Part shown: piece by piece, positions 45,238 to 57,589 of the stretch | Position numbering within the stretch: position 1 is the first letter of the stretch | Layout: the number at the start of each line of letters is the position of its first letter | From: Takakia lepidozioides | Lineage: Eukaryota > Streptophyta > Takakiopsida > Takakiales > Takakiaceae | Length of the DNA: 64,000 nt | Assembly: GCA_030704615.1 (NCBI GenBank) | Contig: CM060731.1 | Span: 2,604,001 to 2,668,000, forward strand | Direction of reading: 5' to 3' | The notes under the pieces: model-generated | Seen by the model: the letters and a program-made list of their open reading frames with translations, nothing else | Databases searched by the model: none | Told to the model about the DNA's origin: nothing | Position numbers and translations under genes: made by a program

Positions 45238-48036
45238 AACCTCACTTGGGACATGGGGATGGGTTTTCCCCTTGTGAGTGTTGAGGAGGGCTCATCTTCT
45301 TGTAGTTGAGCCTCCATGAGCCTCTCCCACCTCCATAGCTCTAGGTATTGAGAGGGAGTGTGGTGAGGGCTTTGTAGGGTGGATTCCTTTAGCAAAGGTG
45401 CCCTTGGCTTGACTTAGTTTATGTGATTGAGTGGATTCATGAGTGGAGTGTTTCCATTGTGTGTTCACTTTCATTATCACTACAAGAAGATCACCTTATG
45501 CTTGTGAGTGCGGAGTGTAAGGATTAGTTTTAGCACTTGTGTTGGTGTACACCAAGGAGTGAGAGAGCTAGGAAAGCTCAAGTATCTCACAAGGCTTGCA
45601 AGGTGCTGCAAGGAGGAGTGTTTTTGCATTGCATCAAAGAGGTGGAGAGCTCAAGGAGAGAGCTCTTGAGTTACAAGACTTTGCAGAGGTGGAGAGCTTA
45701 AGGAGAGAGCTCTTGTATCACAAAGCTTGCATGGTTTTGCAAGGTAAGTGCTTGCACTAAGGGTTTGAGAGCTTGGAAAAAAGCTCTTGCATCACAAGAA
45801 AAGCGTCTTGTGTGTGGAGAAGATAAACACTAGGGTTTCAAGAGCAAGCTCTAGTACTTGTTCATGGTGTGAAAGAGAAGCCAAAGAGCGGCACATGCTT
45901 GGGTTGGAAACACCATAGAAGGAGTACAACAAGGGTAGCTTGAGGAGCATTGAGTAGCTCAAGAGAAGCTAAGAAGTGGTTGTTCTATCCATGGTGAAAT
46001 GAAGCCAAGTGGGGTTTCATTTGGTTGACAAACAAGCAAGCGAAGGCGCTAGAAGGGAGTGCTTTTGCTAGTTCTATGAGTTCTTTGGATTGCTCTTGGT
46101 GAAGCAAGTGATTGACCAAGCAAGTGGCGCATGTGTGGAGCATGCTTTCCAAGTGTGGCTTCCAATTCAAGCTTGAGGAGAGCTAGAAGGTGAAGTGAGC
46201 AAGTTCATTCCTTGTGTATGAGGTGGTGTGTGTTGTGGAAGGAAAGCCAAGGAGCTACATAGGCTAGGGCTTGAAGACAACAAAAGCAACCACTTGGAGA
46301 GCATCAAGAAGCTCAAGATGACTCCAAAGGAAGCATGTGGGTGAGAATTCTATCCATGATGATGTGAAACCAAGCCTAGAGTATTGAAGAGCTTGGAGCA
46401 CATGTGGGAGATCATTGGAGGTGGTCTTCATGAAGAAAAGAGATTGTGGCTCACGGCATGCATAGCAACTTCAACCATACATTAGCATGTGACAAGACAA
46501 GGAAGGGGAAGGTGAAGCTCATGTATTCATTCCCTTTTTGCTTAAGTTTTGTGGTGGATGGTTGATCAAGCAAGTGATGCTTATGTGGAGCATGCTCTTT
46601 AGGGCTTGTGACTTCAAGTTTGAGAAGATGAGCTCTTGAATAGAGGTGTGGATACACATTATGATGAATGAAGAAACACCTAGGTCAAGAGGTGGAAGTG
46701 TGTGTGACTAGCCCATGCAAGGGAAAGCACATGGAAGATGGCATACAAATTCAAATTCAAGCAAGGCTTGGCGCTTGTCATTGGGCACATTAGCTTGCTA
46801 TGAGTTCCAAGGAGATCAAGAGGAACTTGTCAATTTGGGATGAATGCATTGCAAAGTAAGATAATGCAATCTTGCATGCATGTTAGGGGGGAAGATACCA
46901 TGAAGAAGGTGTTTCTTACTATACTCTACAAACCCTAGTCTCCATACTCTTCAAGAAACTGTGTATGGGCTCCCTCTGCCCATCATACACTTTTGTGAAC
47001 AGAGTATGGAACCCCTCTGCCCAACATACTTTTTTGTGAACAGTATGGAACATACGTTTTGTGAACAGTGTATGGGCTCCCTCTGCCCCACCATACACTT
47101 TTGAACAGGTATGGATACAAGTGGAGAGACTTTGCCTACCATACGTTTTCATTAAAAGTGTATGACATCTAGGGTGTATCTGGAGGAGTATTGCCTTTGG
47201 AGGATCTTTGGGGGGTCCTTTGAGGAGCTTTTGTAAGACACTTGAAGAGCTCTTGAAGGGGTGTTTGGAGGACTATTGGGGGTCCTTGAAGACCAATATT
47301 TGGCAAACATTTGGAGCTTTGGAGGGCTATTTGGAGGACTATTTTGGGGTCCTTGGAGGCTAATATTTGGCAGCTTAAGGAGTCTTTGGCAACTTGTCTG
47401 AAGGACTTTTTGGGGTCCTTGAGGGCCAAGATTTGGCAGGCTTTGGGGGCCTTAGTGAGATTGTTTGAGAGACATCTTGAGGGCTCTTGGAGAGTTATTG
47501 AGAGACCCTGGAAGGTAGTTATGTCTGTTGGTCATGAGCAAGAGCGTTTAGAGATAGGGGGAGACTAGTGGGATGAGAGCATTCTGGGATTAGGAATTGC
47601 TTTAGTCTCTCTTCCTCGTAGTCTTCCACCCTCTATGTAGGCCAAAACCTTTCCGTAGGTGGAGGCAAGAGTCAGTCCGGGTTTGGGCTGGGGTGTCCTT
47701 GCAGGAGCGACACTGTGGAGTGTTTTTTTTGGTGTGGGGGAGTTACTGTCTTGATTTTCTTGTGTTTGGATCCCCCCCACACCTGCATGCTTGACTGTGC
47801 GCCATGTCAGTTTTGTGTGGGCGCTTGTTTTCATAGGAGGTTGGTCCGGATTTGATCACCGGCCAATCCTAGAGCATGCTGTCGGTGGTGAGGCTGGGGT
47901 GATGACCAGTCAGACCATCATTGTTTCTCTTATGGTGAGGCTGGGTTGATGACCAGCAGACCATATGAGTGCTTGCGGTGGATGCAGGTGCAGGTTTATG
48001 TTACGAACCTAGTAGTCTAAGCCATAAGCCGCAACA
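45238..48036 (+). mobile_element. DNMT-gypsy 5' LTR, remainder
   Basis: This is the continuation of the LTR begun at 22282. It is homologous to the solo-like LTR at 4352-7155 and ends at the same GCAACA (48036). Internal repeats include 46925-47165 (CATACACTTTTGTGAACAGTATGG units, themselves partly palindromic) and 47190-47510 (GGGGTCCTTGGAGGCTAATATTTGGCAG units of about 70 bp). No coding frame is supported. A tRNA-iMet primer site is not visible directly after the LTR. Confidence 0.75.
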
Positions 48037-48089
48037 GGTTCTCTACCCGGTTACCTTGTGGAAAGGGGGATTAGAGACAGTTTACAACA

Positions 48090-49835
48090 GGTGTGGTTGT
48101 GAGTTTTCATCACGGAGGTGCCACCAGTTGCTGAGGAGAGTGCCGGTACGAGCACCAGCGATACTAGTGGGTATACAAGACGAGGTGTGCGGTTTAGGCC
48201 ACCTTCACCTTCAGTGTCTTCTGAGGAAGGTTCAGACTCAGAGTTAGGAGGATTCTCGCCGAGGGTGCAAGCCATTTCCGTGCCATTGTTGTGGGATACG
48301 ATGGAGGAAATGTATGGAGCTACCAAGGGGCCACGTCGGTACTCTGGAGCTGTGGGCACCATCGAGCTTGATGATTTCATACAAGTTTGATAGTTGGTGT
48401 GATTTGCAGCAGATGCAATCCACAACTGTTTACGCCTTTTGGCGTGGAAGGGGCTGTTTCAGCACCTTGAGGGGCCGCCCATGGATGACTACCATGAGTT
48501 TAGGCGGGGACATGAGGTGGATTGAGGAATGGCGGGTGTATTGGTCACCTGACTATGTCTCCATCACTAGAGGCACAAGGGCAGTGGTGACACCGGCAGC
48601 TACACCGGCAGCTTCTGCAAGCAGCAGTGGGACGTCAAGTGGAACAGGAGCTGGGAAGTCCACCCAAGCTCCTGCTGCAGCACCAACACCTGCCTGCCTT
48701 TAACCCAGTTGTGGAGTTCTTCGAGGAGTTGAGGAGAAACTACCAAGGGATAAGGACAGAGAAGTTGCGGAGTTTGCAAGAGTTCCAACGAAGGTCTACT
48801 GAGAGTTTGAGGGAGGCTTACACGCATGAGGCGCTTGATAAACGTAACCCAAGGGGTTACAGAAGCTCAAGCAGTCCAGTTCTGGTATGGGATCCTGGAC
48901 AAGGCTGAGGAGAAGGGTGCGGATGCAACTCTCCTACAAGTGGACCAACCCACCTTAGCAAATGTGTTTTTGCTGGCAGAGCGGATAGAGCTCAATATGG
49001 TGGAGGAGCGAGTGGTCATGGTGGGGTTTGGTAAGGACACAACGAAGTGGGGCTCCTAGCCAACAACAACCACTACCCCCAACGTGCTCAAGGCAACAAG
49101 GGGGCTCAGGCGAAGCCCAGGGAAGGGCCGAGAGGATCTCAATTGCAGAGGTCACTTCCTTCATTCTCAGGCCAACAACAGTCGGGTGTGACATGTTGGG
49201 ATTGTGGAGGACCCCATGTTAAGAGAGATTGCCCGGAAGAGGCAAAGGGCCGGCACAGGCACAGCCTACACAACTACAATGTGGGCATTGTGGCAAGTAT
49301 GGGCATGAAGAGGCCCATTGTTATGACTTGCATCCTGAGCTACGGCCAGGCCAGTTCCAAGGGAACAATGGTGGCCGAGGACGAGGCAATGTAGTCCAAG
49401 AGGTAGAGGAGGCAGAGGTCCGTAACCAAAACCAAGGAGCACAGGGTCAAGGTCAAGGTCATGACCAAGGCATGGTGGATAGACTTGCCCAGCTAGAGCA
49501 ACGTCTTGCTGCCATGGCCACTACTCATGTTGCGCCAGCTCCAAGGCTTGAGGTTCAAGCCCCACCTGCACAACCTCCTATGCCTAGGGAAGACCAGATT
49601 GGTATGGGCTTCATGTGTGGAGCCGCACTTGCAGGACCATTGCATGTGGACTCTGCAGCTGCTGTCACTCGAGCAGCAACGCGTGCTCCTGAGCCAAGAG
49701 GAGCGGATGTGGATTTTGATCCACAAAGAGGGGAAGCAAGTCGGCAGACAAGGCTTCCACAGTCTTTCACATTGGCTGAGACAGTGCCAACTATGCCATC
49801 GATGGCACCCGCTCGCCCAAGTGTGTCAGAGTAGA
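48090..49835 (+). pseudogene. Retroelement gag with two zinc knuckles
   Basis: The start is Ser/Thr/Glu-rich (VPPVAEESAGTSTSD). Capsid-like helices (VVEFFEELRRNYQGIR, QAVQFWYGILDKAEEKG) are broken by frameshifts near 48390, 48700 and 48850. A damaged first knuckle CWDCGGPHVKRDC (about 49195) lacks one residue. A perfect second knuckle CGHCGKYGHEEAHC (about 49280) runs into YDLHPELRP. A Gln/Gly-rich stretch and a coiled segment MVDRLAQLEQRLAAM follow. Gag packages the element RNA in virus-like particles. Confidence 0.75.
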
Positions 49836-50199
49836 GCCACGAGTGTCATTGGGGAGAGTTGGTATGGCTCGGAAATGCCAGTGGGTGGTGCAAAGCAAGG
49901 TGCAGCCAGTACATTGTTGGGGGCGGCTACGGCAATTTGCCAAGCTCCATTGTTTTCTGCCACGACAATTGCAATGCCGGGGATGCGGCCAGCTGCAGTG
50001 TTTAGACTGGCAGCTGACTCTGTGAGAGTGGTGATGCATCGGCACTATCTGCGGGATAGCGGATCAGGTGGTGCATGGATGCCTTGGATTCAAGGGTGAA
50101 AACAGCCACAGCTGCGCCATGGCAAGCGGCAGCTGCAAGGTTGCAGGAGTTGCCAGCTAGACCAGCCATTGAGCGTAGTATGGTGACTCCTGGGTAGTC

Positions 50200-50850
50200 C
50201 TGGTGGACAATCAGGATGGTGTGTTTCAGTTGGGTGGCCCAGCCGGGAGGAGGTATAGGCCACTGCGGGTCTTGTTGGACTCGGAGCACAGCCATTGATG
50301 TTGGGGAGAGCAGCAATTGCAGGCTTGGGCCTTACAGAGGCGGATTTGGAGCCTTGTCCTTTCCAAATTCAAACATCTTTGGGCGGTTTAGAGAAGGCAC
50401 GAGGGATTACACGCCATGAGCTCTTCATTCGATTGCAGCCAGATCATCCTACAGATGGCTCTGTCATGAGAGCTAAAGCCATTGTTACGGACGCGATGTC
50501 TTATGATGTGCTTGTTGGTGGGCTGTGTTATACCCGATGGGCTTTACTTTGGACTTTTGGGAGGAAACGGCATCCTACAGGCCGGAATGGCAGTCAGGGG
50601 ATGGTCGACGTGCACTGCTCCCAGTGCGGTTTATTGGGAATGTAGCGGTGGATCATAGGAACATGATGCCCACATTGGCTGCATTCTCAGGGGTGGTGGC
50701 TTGGGGTGGTGAGCTCTTGGAGGGCAATAGCCATGCAGATGATAGGCCACCACCTGATGAGGACAAACAATTGGCATACAAGGCTGATTTGCTTCCTCAT
50801 GTGTCTGTTCATATTCCACTGTGGGGTACAGTTGGAATTTGCATCGAGTA
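50200..50850 (+). pseudogene. Retroelement aspartic protease region
   Basis: VLLDS (about 50266) is the D-S/T-G active-site region, damaged by a frameshift. It is followed by MLGRAAIAGLGLTEADLEP, SLGG, GITRHELFIRLQ and DAMSYDVLVGG, the normal order for a retropepsin of this type. The frame changes again near 50525 to YPMGFTLDFWEE.., a linker before the methyltransferase. The function would be polyprotein processing. Confidence 0.6.
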
Positions 50851-50919
50851 GCAGGCGAGTGTGTGCACCAAGCATGGCAGGAGGCCTATCCATTGGTGAG
50901 TGAGGGGAGTTCAGTGACA

Positions 50920-51960
50920 TCACCTGGACCTCCTCAGTTAGCTCCTTTGGATACAGTGCCCATTACCTGGCAACCACCTGACTCAGGGATTTGTTTGCTA
51001 GACCTGTTTGGAGGCATGAGCACTGGGCTTGCAGGAGTGTTGCAAGCTGGGATTAAAGTACGCAAGTACTTGTATGTGGAGAAGGATGAGATAGCTCGGC
51101 GTATTTCTATGCGCCACATCGCCTTGCTCACACACCGGTATCCTGAGTTTGCCTCTCTCAGCAATTCAAGGGTATCAAAAGGCCTTGCCAGCAGACATTA
51201 CCTTGCTGGGGGCGGATGATTTGGACCGGCATGGTGCCATTGACTTGGTGATAGCTGGATGGCCTTGCCAAGGACACTCTCCCGCAGGTCATGGGAACGG
51301 CTTGCATGATGCACGATCGCATTTGTTTTGGGAATGTTGAGAGTGTTGCGTGACTTGCAGACGAGGCAAGTGCAACCTCTAGCCTATATCTTGGAGAATG
51401 TTCCTCTTATGGGGGACTCTCGGGCCAGGTTATGGCCAGTGTGCATCAGGTGCGGTCTTGGATTGGATCGGCGGTGCTATTGGATGCAGCAGCGGTGGGA
51501 TCACGAGCGCATCGACCTCGATTGTGGTGGACCAATCTTGCACCACCAGAGCTGCTCAAGAGAGCATACGATTCCATTCAACGGCCACCCAATCTCACAG
51601 TTGAGGGCATTTTGGACCAAGGGAGGCAACCACAGAGGGTGCGACATGATGACCGTCCACCTCTAGCAGTGGTAAATCGAGTGGGCAGCCACGTGCGGCC
51701 TTGCCTACGCTCATGAGCTTTCCCTCGTCTCATGCTTTTTGAGACAATGGTCCTGGGTTGATTTGGGACAGTGTGCTACAGCAATTGGTGGAGCCCAATG
51801 CAGATGAGCGAGAGCGGGCAATGGGATTTGCCACGGGCACTACAGCTGTGCCAGCTCTGTCAGAGGCATCACGCGACATGTGTTGGGTCAAGCAATGGAT
51901 CTAAATTGCTTGACATGGGTCATTGGCTTGTGCATGGCTGAGCAACGGAGGTTGCAGACA
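50920..51960 (+). pseudogene. DNMT3-like cytosine-C5 DNA methyltransferase inside the retroelement
   Basis: The motifs are in canonical order. Motif I is ICLLDLFGGMSTGLAGVL (Asp at 51001) followed by KYLYVEKDEIA. Motif IV is VIAGWPCQGHSPAG with the catalytic Cys at 51266-51268, followed by GLHDARSHLFWE. Motif VI is LAYILENVPL (Glu at 51394). Motif VIII is AHRPRLWWTNL. Motif IX begins ERERAMGFATGTT and runs to ALSEAS. The target-recognition part between VIII and IX is short, and AHRPR..W.N plus the GLHDARS block resemble DNMT3-type enzymes. Frameshifts near 51165, 51330 and 51430 make this copy inactive. It lies between protease and RT, where other Ty3/gypsy elements have nothing, so it is part of the pol polyprotein. 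Ty3/gypsy elements with a DNMT are reported in charophytes. Confidence 0.85.
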
Positions 51961-52429
51961 GTGGTGGCTACTTCTGCACTCCCATTTGGTATTGTATCCC
52001 CTCTGCCAACCGGGACGGTTGGGCAGTGAGTGGGGGCGAGCACAGGATCATGGGGTGCAAACACCCATGGCAGATGTGGGATGAGATGCGGAAAGAGAGA
52101 GTCCTTGGATCTCTCAAGCAGCAATATGAGGAGTGGGGAGAGCCATACACTGAGGATCAGTTGGAGGCCAAGGTGGCCAATTTTTGAAGAGGTTGAGAAT
52201 GTTTCTTCCCAGAGGATGTTCTCAAGGTGGTTATGGAGCAAGTGGAGGCTACGCCACAGTCAGATTGGGCGGACAAGGCCCAAGAGGTTGCTATCTAGCA
52301 ACCAAAGGATTCGTCTCCTACCCCCAAGCCTGATGTACCCAAGGTTGCAGTCACTGAGGACAATTGGGAACCAGATGTTGGACCTACAGTCACCGGAGGA
52401 GAGAGACGGAGGATCCAGCGATTTCTAAG

Positions 52430-53802
52430 GGCTTATAGAAATTGCTTTGCCTTCGGTTTGAAGGATTTGGGGAGTTTGAAGGGTCAGGAGATTCGTATTG
52501 ATTTGGCAAGTGACACGCCAATCTTTCGAAGGCCCTACCGGTATAGTGACATGGAGAGGTCATTGATCCAGTCACGGACTATGGAGTTGTTCAAAGCTGG
52601 ATTGGTGGAGTTGTCAGGCGGGGAGTATGCCTCGGCAACGGTGATGCCAGCTAAGAAGGATATCTATGGCAATTGGACAGAAAGAAGGATGTGTGGGACT
52701 ATCGTCCTGTGAACCGTCAGACTAAGTCCGATAGATATGCCATGCCAACTCCAGAGGAAATCTTTGATGCCATTGGGCATGCGAAGGTGTTTAGCACATT
52801 GGACTTGCGATCCGGTTACCACCAGTTGCCAATCAAAGAGGCTGACAAGCAAAAGACGACATTCTGGGGGATTGACCAACATGGGAAGGATTGCTTGTAC
52901 CAATGGCGCTTCCTACCGTTTGGGTTGAAGAATGCTCCTCAGAGTTTCAGAGGGTTATGGATAGGATTCTCGCGGGGCTAGACTTTGCCCGGTGTTACAT
53001 TGATGACATCATCGTCTTTAGTGCTACGGTTGAGGAGCATGAGAGACACCTTCAGTGGTGTTTGAGCGCTTGAGAGCGCATGGGTTGAAATTGCACCCTG
53101 GGAAGTGCAAGTTCTTCCACAACCAGATTGAGTATCTGGGCCACATGATATACCCTGGAGGATTGGGTGTTCAAAAGACAAAGGTGGAGGCCATTGCACG
53201 CATTCCACGCCCATAGATGTTAGCAGAGTTCGTGCTTTCATGGGTTGGCAAACTACTATCGACGGTTTGTCAAGGGATTTAGCAGCATTGCAAAGGCTCT
53301 TACTAAGTTGACCAAGGTGGGTCAGGAGTGGCAGTGGGAGGAGGAGCAGGAGGAAGCCTTTGAGGAACTCAAGGCTCGATTGACTTCTGCACCTATTCTG
53401 AGGCGGCCTATTCGGGGGCGGCCTTTCCAGCTACATACGGATTGGAGTATGCTGGGGATTGGAGCAGTGCTCACACAGATGGATGATGAGGGAAGAGAGT
53501 TCGTAGTGGCATATGCTAGCCGCTCAAACAATGATGCCGAGGCGAAGTATAGTTCCTATGAAGGGGAGTGTCTAGCTGCGGTATGGGCAGTGGCACATTT
53601 CAGATGCTACCTCTATGGCAATCTCTTCACCCTTGTCACGGATCACCAACCATTGAAGTGGTTGATGGAGTCAGACAAGCTTACAGAAGCTTGCACGGTG
53701 GGCACTTATGCTTCAAGAATACGACTTTCAGTGGTGCATCGAGCCGGTATTGTCAATCGGGATGCAGATGGATTGAGTCGTAATCCATGCACGAGCGCAT
53801 GA
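52430..53802 (+). pseudogene. Reverse transcriptase and RNase H of the DNMT-gypsy element
   Basis: RT reads DTPIFRRPYRYSDMERSLI, VELSGGEYASATVMP, DYRPVNRQTKSDRYAMP, STLDLRSGYHQLP and FLPFGLKNAPQSF, then CYIDDIIVFSATVEEH (catalytic YIDD near 53000), with frameshifts at about 52670, 52940 and 53070. RNase H (53245-53802) is open: the ANYYRRFV tether, FQLHTDWSMLGIGAVL, YSSYEGECLAAVWAV, TDHQPLKWLM and RDADGLSR. The order RT-RNase H-integrase is the Ty3/gypsy order. Confidence 0.9.
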
Positions 53803-54089
53803 TGATACTGGAGCTCGGTGGCATGGTGAGACGGATGAGGAGATGGTGCCAGGATGGCATGCATCTGCTTTTTGTGCATCCTAGCAATGGGAGCTCAAGC
53901 TGGTCCATCCCATAGCATTGGTCATGTAGATGGTGTGCATGACAATCGGGAGATCAGTGAGGAGCTTGGTGGTGCTAAGGATGTGCATGAAGATGCAGCA
54001 GTGCTGGCCTACCTTCGTACTAAAGAGACAGCAGCCAGTGTGACTGCTAAGGAGAGAGATCGGATCTTACAACGAGCCAAGAGGTTCAA

Positions 54090-55057
54090 GTGGGAGGGGA
54101 CTCACCTACTCCGAGTATAGGAGGATGGACGTGAGGATTGTGCCTCATCCAACACAACGAGCGCGATTGGTACGCCATGCCCATGAGGAGTTGGGACATT
54201 TTGGGGTGCGGCGCACTCATAGTTTGCTGCAAGGACAGTACTGTGGCGGGGCATGCACACGGATGTGCAACAGTTAGTGGCAAGGTGCATGGTGTGTGAT
54301 AGAGTGCGAACTTCTTTCAATGCACCTACTCCACAATTGCATCATTTACCCATTATGGGTTTGGGCTATCGTTGGAGTCTTGACTTCGCAGGCCCATTGC
54401 CACTAACGATTCGCCATAACAAGTATGTGCTGGTGATGGTGGAACATTTCTCCAAGTGGATTGAACTGGTGGCATTGCCTAACAAGGCAAGTGAGGGGGC
54501 TGCGTATGCATTCTTAGATCGAGTGCTTAGCCAATTTGGTGCTCCAGCCGAGGTACTCACGGACCAGGGGAGAGAGTTCTTGGTGTGAGCAAGCCTTGAT
54601 AGATCACCGCACTACTTCTCAGGATCATTCCGAGGCTGATGGCCTGGCAGAGAGGGTTGTACAAACAGTCAAGCGAGGCTTGCGCAAGTATGGCTTGCAG
54701 AAGGGACACTTAGGAGATTGGGACCTTCAGCTACCTTGGTTGGCCATGGGCTACAGGTTTAGCAAACAAGCATCACTTGCCTCGTTCTCGCCTTATTTCC
54801 TTCTCTTTGGCCGAGAGCCAGATTTGCCTGCATCTATTCGCAGGGAGACTGCAGTAGTTTTCAACCTTGATGATCTGGATGTGTGGACACAAGCATGTGC
54901 CCAGCGGGCAGAGTTGTTCAAGAGAGTCATGCCTATGGCTTTTGAAAACCTTGCTATTGCCCAACATCGAGACACATTGAGGTACATCACTATACGTGGA
55001 GGGGGATATCGGCCAGGTATTCGGCGTTTCCACCTTGGGGACTATGTGTATCTGTAA
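54090..55057 (+). pseudogene. Integrase of the DNMT-gypsy element
   Basis: The H2C2 region (HAHEELGHFGVRRTH..CMVCDRVRTSF) is split by a frameshift near 54245. The catalytic core has WSLDFAGPLP, VMVEHFSKWIEL and VLTDQGREFL, then after a shift (about 54585) DHSEADGLAERVVQ with the Glu. YFLLFGREPDLP and the C-terminal domain GGGYRPGIRRFHLGDYVYL end in TAA at 55055-55057. The inverted copy at 56587-57519 reads on in frame here, so the stop is probably decay. Confidence 0.88.
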
Positions 55058-55164
55058 CAGACAATGCCTACAACTTTGGATGTCACAGCAGGGCGTGTGA
55101 TTCTAAGGGTCCGAGAGGTGTTGCCTTCAGGAGTGTTGATTCTGGAGGGTCGAGATGGCATGGT

Positions 55165-55410
55165 ATGGAAGGACCATGTGCGCAATTGTGCGCCATGTCA
55201 CCTTCCACATGTGGATGGAGGATAGATCCCAACCTTGCAGTGGTACCTGCAGGGTTGCGTTGCATGCTATGTGGGCATGCTGGTGGTGCCGCGACCATGT
55301 TGGTGTGTGACAAATGCTCAAGGGGGTGGCACATGGGATGCTTGACACCGCCACTTGAGGAGGTTCCTAGTGGAGAATGGTTGTGTCCACGATGCCTTGG
55401 ACATAGGTAA
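55165..55410 (+). CDS. PHD finger at the integrase C-terminus
   Basis: The eight ligands of a C4HC3 PHD finger are intact at 55261-55395: CMLC, CDKC, H and C in SRGWHMGC, then WLCPRC, with the CLTPPLEEVP linker usual for histone-reading PHDs. A conserved lead VILRVREVLPSGV..DGMVW joins it to the integrase in the related copy. PHD fingers read the H3 tail, so by analogy with chromodomains of chromoviruses it could guide integration; that is inference. The inverted copy has the same finger (56342-56569), so it is a regular component of the family. Confidence 0.85.
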   Translation: MEGPCAQLCAMSPSTCGWRIDPNLAVVPAGLRCMLCGHAGGAATMLVCDKCSRGWHMGCLTPPLEEVPSGEWLCPRCLGHR

Positions 55411-55555
55411 TGAGCATGACAATGGTGGAATTGACAAGTGATCCAAGGTCTAGCTGATGGGAGCTCAATGCCATGGATACTTAATTGAAGATCATGGATT
55501 GCAGGAAGGCAAGTTACAGTGGGGCTACTTTTGCACCTGGCCTCTTGATCTATTG

Positions 55556-56087
55556 TGTCGTGCGCATACATATCGCTACACAACTACATCGCTGTCCAAA
55601 CCACACCACACATATATGCACAATAAAGTAGTCTGCCACAATGATAAACAAGCTAAAAAGGACACACACTCTCAACACAAGAAATATGAAATCCATCGCT
55701 ATCACTCTTTAAAATAGAAGTCAAGCCAGGGGCACCCCACTCTATGGGGACTCCACCCCACAACAACTTACACTCCCATCATAAGCACACTAAGATCTAA
55801 ACGCATGAAGGAGCTCGGTCGCGCAAGCTCAACTCGAGAGAGATGAGCTGCGCGACTGCCGCTCTCGTGAAGATAAGACGGTTCAGGTGTCAAACTAAAC
55901 TTGATACCTGATTTAACACTTGACCTAAATCCAAGTGTTAAATACAAATAACTAGCTTTATTCTAGTTGTTTTCACACTGTGCTTATTTAACTTGACAGC
56001 TGTCGTGCGCATACATATCGCTACACAACTACATTGCTGTCCAAACCACACCACACATATATGCACAATAAAGTAGTCTGCCACAAT
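55556..56087. repeat. 87-bp direct repeats around an antisense LTR fragment
   Basis: TGTCGTGCGCATACATATCG.. to ..GTCTGCCACAAT occurs at 55556-55642 and 56001-56087, nearly identical. Between them, 55643-55998 read on the minus strand starts TGTCAAG and continues into the LTR signature (GAGTTGAGC.., GTCCCCAT.., GGCTTGACTT). It is thus the first ~356 bp of the 3' LTR of the minus-strand element. The second repeat is that element's internal 3' end; the first marks a rearrangement joint. Confidence 0.75.
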
Positions 56088-56341
56088 CGCCCCCCTAGCT
56101 AGTGGATAGGTCCCTCTACCTCCAGATAGCTACAAGATGTAATAGCCACAGCCGTACTAAGTCCTCTATCACTGTCCCTATTGCACTCAAACCCTATAGA
56201 CCAAGAGGCCGGGTACAAGAGTAGCCCATCGTTAGTCGCCGTCTTGCAATCTGTGAACTTGAGCCAGGACCTCGTGTGTTCAAGGTCTCCTAGCTGGGCC
56301 TTGCGTTTCTTGTTAGCCTTCCATGGTTGTATCCACTCCCA

Positions 56342-57519
56342 CTATCCAATGCAATGTGGACATAACCAATCCCCATCCGGAACCATCTCAAGAGGTGGAG
56401 TCAAGCATCCCATATGCCAACCTCTAGAGCATCGATCACACACCAGCATGGTGGCTACCCCCCTAGCAGACCCACACAACATGCACCTCAAACCTGCAGA
56501 TACCACTGCCAAGTTTGGGCCTATCCTGCCATCGACATTCGGAAGGTGACATGGCACAATTACGCACATGGTCCTTCCAAGTTATGTCATCCCGACCCTC
56601 CAACCAAGACGCCTGAGGGCAAGACCTCTCGAACCCTCAAAATAACACGTCCTGCAGTCACATCCAAGGTCGTAGGAGCAGTTTGTTGCACATAGACATA
56701 GTCACCAGGGTTGAATCTCCGAACCCCAGGACGATAGCCCCCACCACGTATGGTAGCATACCTCAACGTATCACGGTGTTGTGCAATGGCAAGGTTCTCG
56801 AAAGCCATGGGCATGACTCTCTTGAACAACTCTGCACGCTGCTCACATGCACGTGCCCACACGTCCGGATCGTCAAGGTTAAGAACTGTAGCAGCTTCTC
56901 TGCGAATGGATGTAGGCAAATCCGGCTCTCGGCCAAAGAGAAGAAAGTATGGTGAGAAGGAGGCAAGTGATGCTTGCTTGTTGAACCTGTAGCCCATGGC
57001 TAACCAGGGTAACTGAAGGTCCCAATCTCCTAGGTGTCCCTTCTGCAAGCCATACTTGCGCAAACCCCTCTTTACTGTCTGAACAACTCTCTCTGCCAAG
57101 CCATCGGCCTCAGGATGATCCCGAGAAGTGGTGCGGTGGTCTATCAAGGCCTTGTCACACAAAGCCTGAAACTCCCCCAAGAACTCTCTCCCTTGGTCTG
57201 TGAGTACCTCAGTTGGAGCACCGAATCGGCTAAGCACACAATCCAAGAATGCATACGCAGCTCCCTCACTAGCCTTATCAGGCAATGGAACCAATTCAAT
57301 CCACTTGGAGAAGTGCTCCACCATCACCAACACGTACTTGTTGTGGCGCATGGTCAGTGGCAACGGCCCTGCGAAGTCAAGACTCCACCTGTAGCCCAAT
57401 CCCATGATCGGAAAAGGGTGCAATTGTGGAGTAGGGGCGTTGAATGAAGCACGCACCCTGTCACACACCATGCACCTAGCCACAAATGTTGCACCTCTGT
57501 GTGCATACCACGCCACCAA
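56342..57519 (-). CDS. Integrase plus PHD finger, inverted DNMT-gypsy copy
   Basis: An uninterrupted integrase frame (57519-56587, 310 codons) has CMVCDRVRASF, WSLDFAGPLPLT, VMVEHFSKWIELV, VLTDQGREFLGEF, DHPEADGLAERVVQ, FGREPDLP and the C-terminal VYVQQTAPTTLDVTAGRVIL. The PHD finger follows in the next frame, 56569-56342 (CMLC, CDRC, GWHMGC, WLCPHC). Part of the H2C2 region is in another frame upstream (HAHEELGHFGVRRTH at about 57600-57560). This copy is better preserved than the plus-strand copy. Confidence 0.85.
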
Positions 57520-57589
57520 TACTGCCCCTGCAGTAGATTATGAGTGCGTCGCACCCCAAAATGCCCCAACTCCTCATGGGCATGCCGCA

